64,000 nucleotides of DNA, from assembly GCA_030533445.1 (NCBI GenBank), contig CM060078.1:27948091-28012090 (forward strand), in the 5' to 3' direction. Origin of the DNA: Cyprinodon diabolis. Taxonomy: Eukaryota > Chordata > Actinopteri > Cyprinodontiformes > Cyprinodontidae. This document shows positions 59,953-64,000 of this stretch, in pieces (within the stretch, counting starts at the first letter, position 1; every line of letters begins with the position of its first letter). Below the pieces are notes generated by a model. The model was not told where the DNA came from. It made no database searches and was given only the letters and a program-made list of their open reading frames with translations. A program made the position numbers and the translations under genes.

Positions 59953-62758
59953 ATGGATGTCAGAAAGCGACCCAGAATGAGGGACACCATGCTGGCTCTG
60001 CTCCTTGCCGTCCTGCAGGGTCTTCCCATCGGTGAAGCAGCCCCGAACCCCTCACCGCTGCTTGGATCCAACTGGGGGAACCCCAGGAGATACGTCCACC
60101 TTCAGACCTCCACGGACTTCAACACCTTCTACCTGGAGATAAGACTGGACGGCACTGTGTGCAGAGCCACAGCCAGAACATCTTACAGTAAGCTCTGCTT
60201 CTGATGAGGCTGTTCCTTAAAGGTTGATATGTGATCCTGACATCTGCGCAGATCTTTCCAAGGTGGTGAAAAGTTTACTTTGTTTTTTCCCCCCTGCAGG
60301 TGTAATTCTTCTAAAAGCTGAAACACGGGAGCGAATGGCCATCTTCGGGGTCAAAAGCAATCGCTACTTGTGCATGGATTTGGAGGGCAACCCTTTCACC
60401 TCGGTAAGGCAAACAATAACTAATAAATCTCAGAAATATATAATCCAAACTAAACCGTGTTATAAAACATGTTTGGCACCTGTTACGCATTTTCTCCCAT
60501 TTTACGCACGAGTCTGTAACATGTTTTCATTTTGTTTTATTTGTTATATCTACTTTTTAATGCATTTAACTTTAATCACAACCTCCATTCTACAGTTGTA
60601 TGTTATCATTTCACATTATTTATGCCTTTATGGTGCGTTATGGCGCAATACGAACTTTTACGCACAACTCCAAACGCGTTCTTCTGCTCTTTACATAAAA
60701 GTTAAAAGTTGTTTCATCGGGAGATTTACACCAAGGAGCTTTTTATTACAAAACAAATTTAATTTGTCATTGATATGGTAAGTAATCGCGCCACTAAATT
60801 CAATTTGAAAACAATTCAGAAAATGCATATTTCTCTGTTTTTGGAAGATAGATTTAAACAATAAAATTTTTCTGATTGGTTGAATATGAAAAATAAAAGT
60901 AATCACTAACCGGAAAACATTTATATTGTGTAGATCTACAGCAATACCGCTTTGTTTTAATTGTTAAGTCTGAAGATTTATTTTTCCCTGAATTATTCCT
61001 TTAATGGACTACTCAACTTGTTGCTGCAAGAATATTTAATTAGTGGAACAATAAGCAAATGGAAATGTAATATTTTTTCCTATTTTCAGGCCTATTATTT
61101 CGTTTTAACATTTTAAGTAAGTAAGTTTAACATTTTACGGCTATATTGTGTATGGATCTGATTCATTGCAAACTGTCAAGCTACCATCTGAAAATAGATT
61201 TTAAAAAGTTTTTTCTTTTGGGGTTTTTTTAACCTTTGTCAGACCTTTTTGTTTAAATTTAAAATGGAAGGACAGTTCAAAATTAAAAAAAGTTAAATTT
61301 GAAAAATGTCTGTAAGGTTGAGCTTCTAAATTATAATTTTAAAAGTAATGATTAAAATACACTGTCCAAAAATCGATGCAAGTCCTCGCCCCTGTTTATT
61401 GCTTAAATTATACTTGTTTATTTTGAGTTGAACAAAAAAGCACTTGTTAACAGACTCTTAAAATAAATAGATGCATATTAAGATTAATAAGACATTACAT
61501 TTTTTTTCCAAATGCTAATTTTAATTCACTTATAAATTTTACAAGCAAAAAATGTAACAATCTAATTAAATTTCTTTACCATCCACTAACAAAACAAAGG
61601 GTTAAAATTTCCCCAATAAGACTATCATCATTAAACATTTAACTTTAAAGACTTTATCTAATAATTCTAGAAAGAAATTATCCAAGTTTAACTGTTAAAG
61701 GACATAAAAATTTCACCCATTTCTTATCACGTTAAAATGTTTAAAATTATTAAGTAGATATTCAAACTCAAATAAGTTCAATTATAACTAACTATTGGAA
61801 CTATTTATCCGATTAGTTATAAACGCTTAACATCACAGCTAAACAGCATTAGCATTAGCCCTACTGCTAAGAAGATACAAATTAAATTTCTTTCTTCAAC
61901 AGCATATAATCTTAAGATTATATATTTATATATGTATAAATAGCTTTCTTTGCTGCAATCTTTGAGTGAACCAACAGCTTTGTTTAACCCTTGCCTGTTG
62001 TCAAATGAAAGTAGTTAATGTTAGAATTTACAAGTTGTTTTGAAATTCAACATTTTTGGCTAAAAGTGAAAAAGAGAATCTATGGCTAATATTAAAGACA
62101 CTCTAAAATTAATTTTCATAGTGTATACTGATAAAACAATCGGCATATATCAGCATTGATAGGATCTGTTGCATAATATATTTTGTTAATCTGAAACTGA
62201 ACTGAACTAACTTAATATTTAATGTCCCTGAAAATATGTTTTATAGTTCTCAAAGTTATGAAACTGAAAATTAAGTGTTGATAAATGTGAACCATTTCTG
62301 TCTTGTAGCCCATGTGTCTGAGGGAGGAATGTCTGTTCAACCACAAGCTTCTGGAGAATAACCGTGACGTGTACTACTCCACCCGGACCGGCATCCTGTT
62401 CAACTTGGAAGGCTCCCGGCAGGTGTACTCAATGGGTCAGAATCTGCCGCAGACCGCCCTCTTCCTACCCAAGAAAAACACAGTGCCGCTGGAGCGCCTC
62501 TTGCTGCTCAGAGAAAAGAGGAACCGAGTGGTTGATCCCTCAGACCCACACAACGTCCTCCTCGGGCAGGCAGAGGAGGGCTCAGACTCCCAGGCTGTGC
62601 GAGAGGATGACGGCGAGCTGGAGGTGGAGATCGAGGTCGGGGATGACGGCATCAACGTTTCCAGGGAGACGCTGCAACAGGCTCCGTCCAACCAAGACCC
62701 CTGGAACGTTCAGTCTTTTAGACAGACTGGACCAAGGAACACCGGCTCCGTGGGCTGA
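59953..62758 (+). CDS. fgf23: Fibroblast growth factor 23
   Basis: Endocrine FGF that, with Klotho and FGF receptors, controls phosphate and vitamin D. Three coding exons: 59953-60187, 60300-60403, 62309-62758; phases agree, 262 residues (human 251). Visible: signal peptide with core LALLLAVLQGLPIGEA, then NPSPLLGSNWG at the mature N-terminus; the trefoil with FYLEIRLDGTV, ERMAIFGVKSNRYLCMD, DVYYSTRTGILFNL and GQNLPQTALFLPKK; then LLLREKRNRVVDPSDPHN and an acidic, poorly conserved tail. Arg181-Glu-Lys-Arg184 is an RXXR site, placed like the site where mammalian FGF23 is cut by furin-type proteases. Met9 or Met13 are possible alternative starts that keep the hydrophobic core. The tail after residue 200 differs strongly from mammals, as is usual in fish. 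Confidence 0.94.
60404..62308. other. fgf23 intron 2; nothing recognised
   Basis: AT-rich intron of 1.9 kb without repeats or open frames of note. Confidence 0.6.
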
Positions 62759-64000
62759 GCTTAGAGGGACAAACTACTTCTAGCTTAGGCCAAACTGCTG
62801 GTGGATCATGTAGAAACGCAGCGTGTTGATACAATGAAAACGCAGCATATCACTTGAGCTATCGATTTTGCACAATTTATATTGTATTTAATTAATCTGT
62901 AACATTTGCAAAGATGGAATAATTAGATAGATATTTTTTAACATTTTAGTTTAGTTAGTTTAAATGTAATTTCATTGTTAAAACACCAAAGGTAAACCAT
63001 ATTCCACATATTTACTTGGTATCTTTTCCAAAAACAACAAAATTCAGTAGAGAGAATATTTTCAAATGTGTATGAGAACTTTTTGAGTTTCTTCCCAGAC
63101 TAACAAACCCACAAAGATGTTTTTCCAAGGCAGAAATCCTAATTTATCCTACCTCTGGAGGACCAAAGTGTACATATAAATACATGTAGGCAAAGCTTCC
63201 ATTACAGTTAGGGTTTTAATTAAATGCTTTTCCATTTCAGATATCGAAAATGACTTGAACATAATATCATGACAGAGTAGATTTACTGAATCAATCTGAA
63301 CTTTATTTGTCCAATATTTAATTCATGGATTTAAATGAAAATACAGGTTGAAAAATGTTTTTAAAAAGCTCTATATTTCAGCTCCAATTAGTCTTCATGT
63401 GATAATCAGGTGCTGGACACCACCAGCAAACACAAAGAACAAAAAATACCCCAAAGTGTATTTATTTATTTAAATCCTTTCCTTTATTATTTATAGTATT
63501 TATAAGGATGCTTTGCAGTAACCGTGTACATACAAAAAACAAAACAATTAAAGGTGTACTTTGAATGTATGAGCTGGAGTTGTTGTGGAAGGAGAGTTGC
63601 TTGAATTTGGGATAAAATAAAGCGAGAAAAGGAAACACTGTGTGTTACTTGGTGTGTAAACATTTGTGATTGTAATAAACATGTCTTACACAGCTTTCCA
63701 CTCATTACTCAACATCCTGACATTTTACCTCAATCCATAAATAACATGCAAACAGGTAAAGCACAACTTTATAAAGCTTGTTCATCACTTCAATAATAAA
63801 ATCGTTTTATTTAATCTAATCTTAAATCTAAACCAATCCTTTGTTTATATGAAATTAATTCATCATATTTCTAAAAATACTTTTAAAATCAATACACTGC
63901 AACCTTCAAAATGATTGGCACCCCTGGTGAAGATAAACGCCTTTAAATTAATTTGTGTTTTTATATCTCTGAGTGCAATTATTCTGCAATGGAGATTTAG
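62759..64000. other. fgf23 3' UTR and downstream sequence
   Basis: AT-rich. The first about 920 bases are probably 3' UTR up to the signals at 63616-63621 or 63674-63679. No further gene was recognised before the window ends. Confidence 0.5.
63674..63679 (+). promoter_or_regulatory. fgf23: Candidate fgf23 polyadenylation signal
   Basis: AATAAA in GATTGTAATAAACATGTC, with TGTGT-rich sequence just upstream. Another AATAAA lies at 63616-63621. Either would give a 3' UTR of about 0.9 kb. Confidence 0.4.

Noticed and set aside
60224..60781. 185-residue open frame running from fgf23 exon 2 into intron 2
   Set aside because: A good donor (GTAAGG) follows FTS at 60403 and the next exon at 62309 continues in phase; the extension is intron read-through.
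62437..62783. Other-frame and antisense open frames over fgf23 exon 3
   Set aside because: They mirror the GC-rich coding exon; only the 62309-62758 frame continues the FGF trefoil.

Overview
The window looks like nuclear DNA of a teleost fish, probably a percomorph. It is AT-rich, its genes are split by GT-AG introns, it is full of fish-type hAT and Tc1/mariner relics, and its gene set matches the fgf23 - fgf6 - rad51ap1 - galnt8 block that human carries at 12p13. I rebuilt five protein genes exon by exon, checking splice sites and codon phase. No rRNA, tRNA or CRISPR array was seen.

Left part (1-22.9 kb): the 3' eight coding exons of ada2 (secreted adenosine deaminase, + strand) converge on galnt8 (a Golgi polypeptide GalNAc-transferase, - strand, 11 coding exons). 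The two genes overlap tail to tail: the last coding exon of galnt8 (9043-9207) lies wholly inside the ada2 3' UTR. The ada2 introns hold an L1-like ORF1 relic and a complete non-autonomous hAT element with an 8-bp target duplication. One 8.4-kb galnt8 intron is mostly a 39-bp minisatellite (about 11.7-18.5 kb), with a nearly identical 1,061-bp internal duplication and two copies of an unrelated block.

Middle (22.9-49.5 kb): an intergenic stretch with a 583-bp element whose 144-bp ends are perfect inverted repeats; rad51ap1 (homologous-recombination factor, - strand, nine coding exons) with an ETS-type promoter motif; then about 18 kb without a recognisable gene, holding a 382-bp hAT MITE, a dead Tc1 transposon, a run of 33 C and one GC-rich open segment of unknown nature. 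The gene expected next to rad51ap1 from the mammalian order (C12orf4/FERRY3) was not found.

Right part (49.5-64 kb): fgf6 and fgf23, both on the + strand, 5.9 kb apart. Each has three coding exons and a middle exon of exactly 104 nt in the same phase, as expected for FGF paralogues. fgf6 is a muscle-linked growth factor and fgf23 a phosphate-regulating hormone.

The five genes do not form one pathway; they share a neighbourhood. No wholly new system was recognised. The most unusual structures are the ada2/galnt8 antisense overlap and the giant intronic minisatellite.
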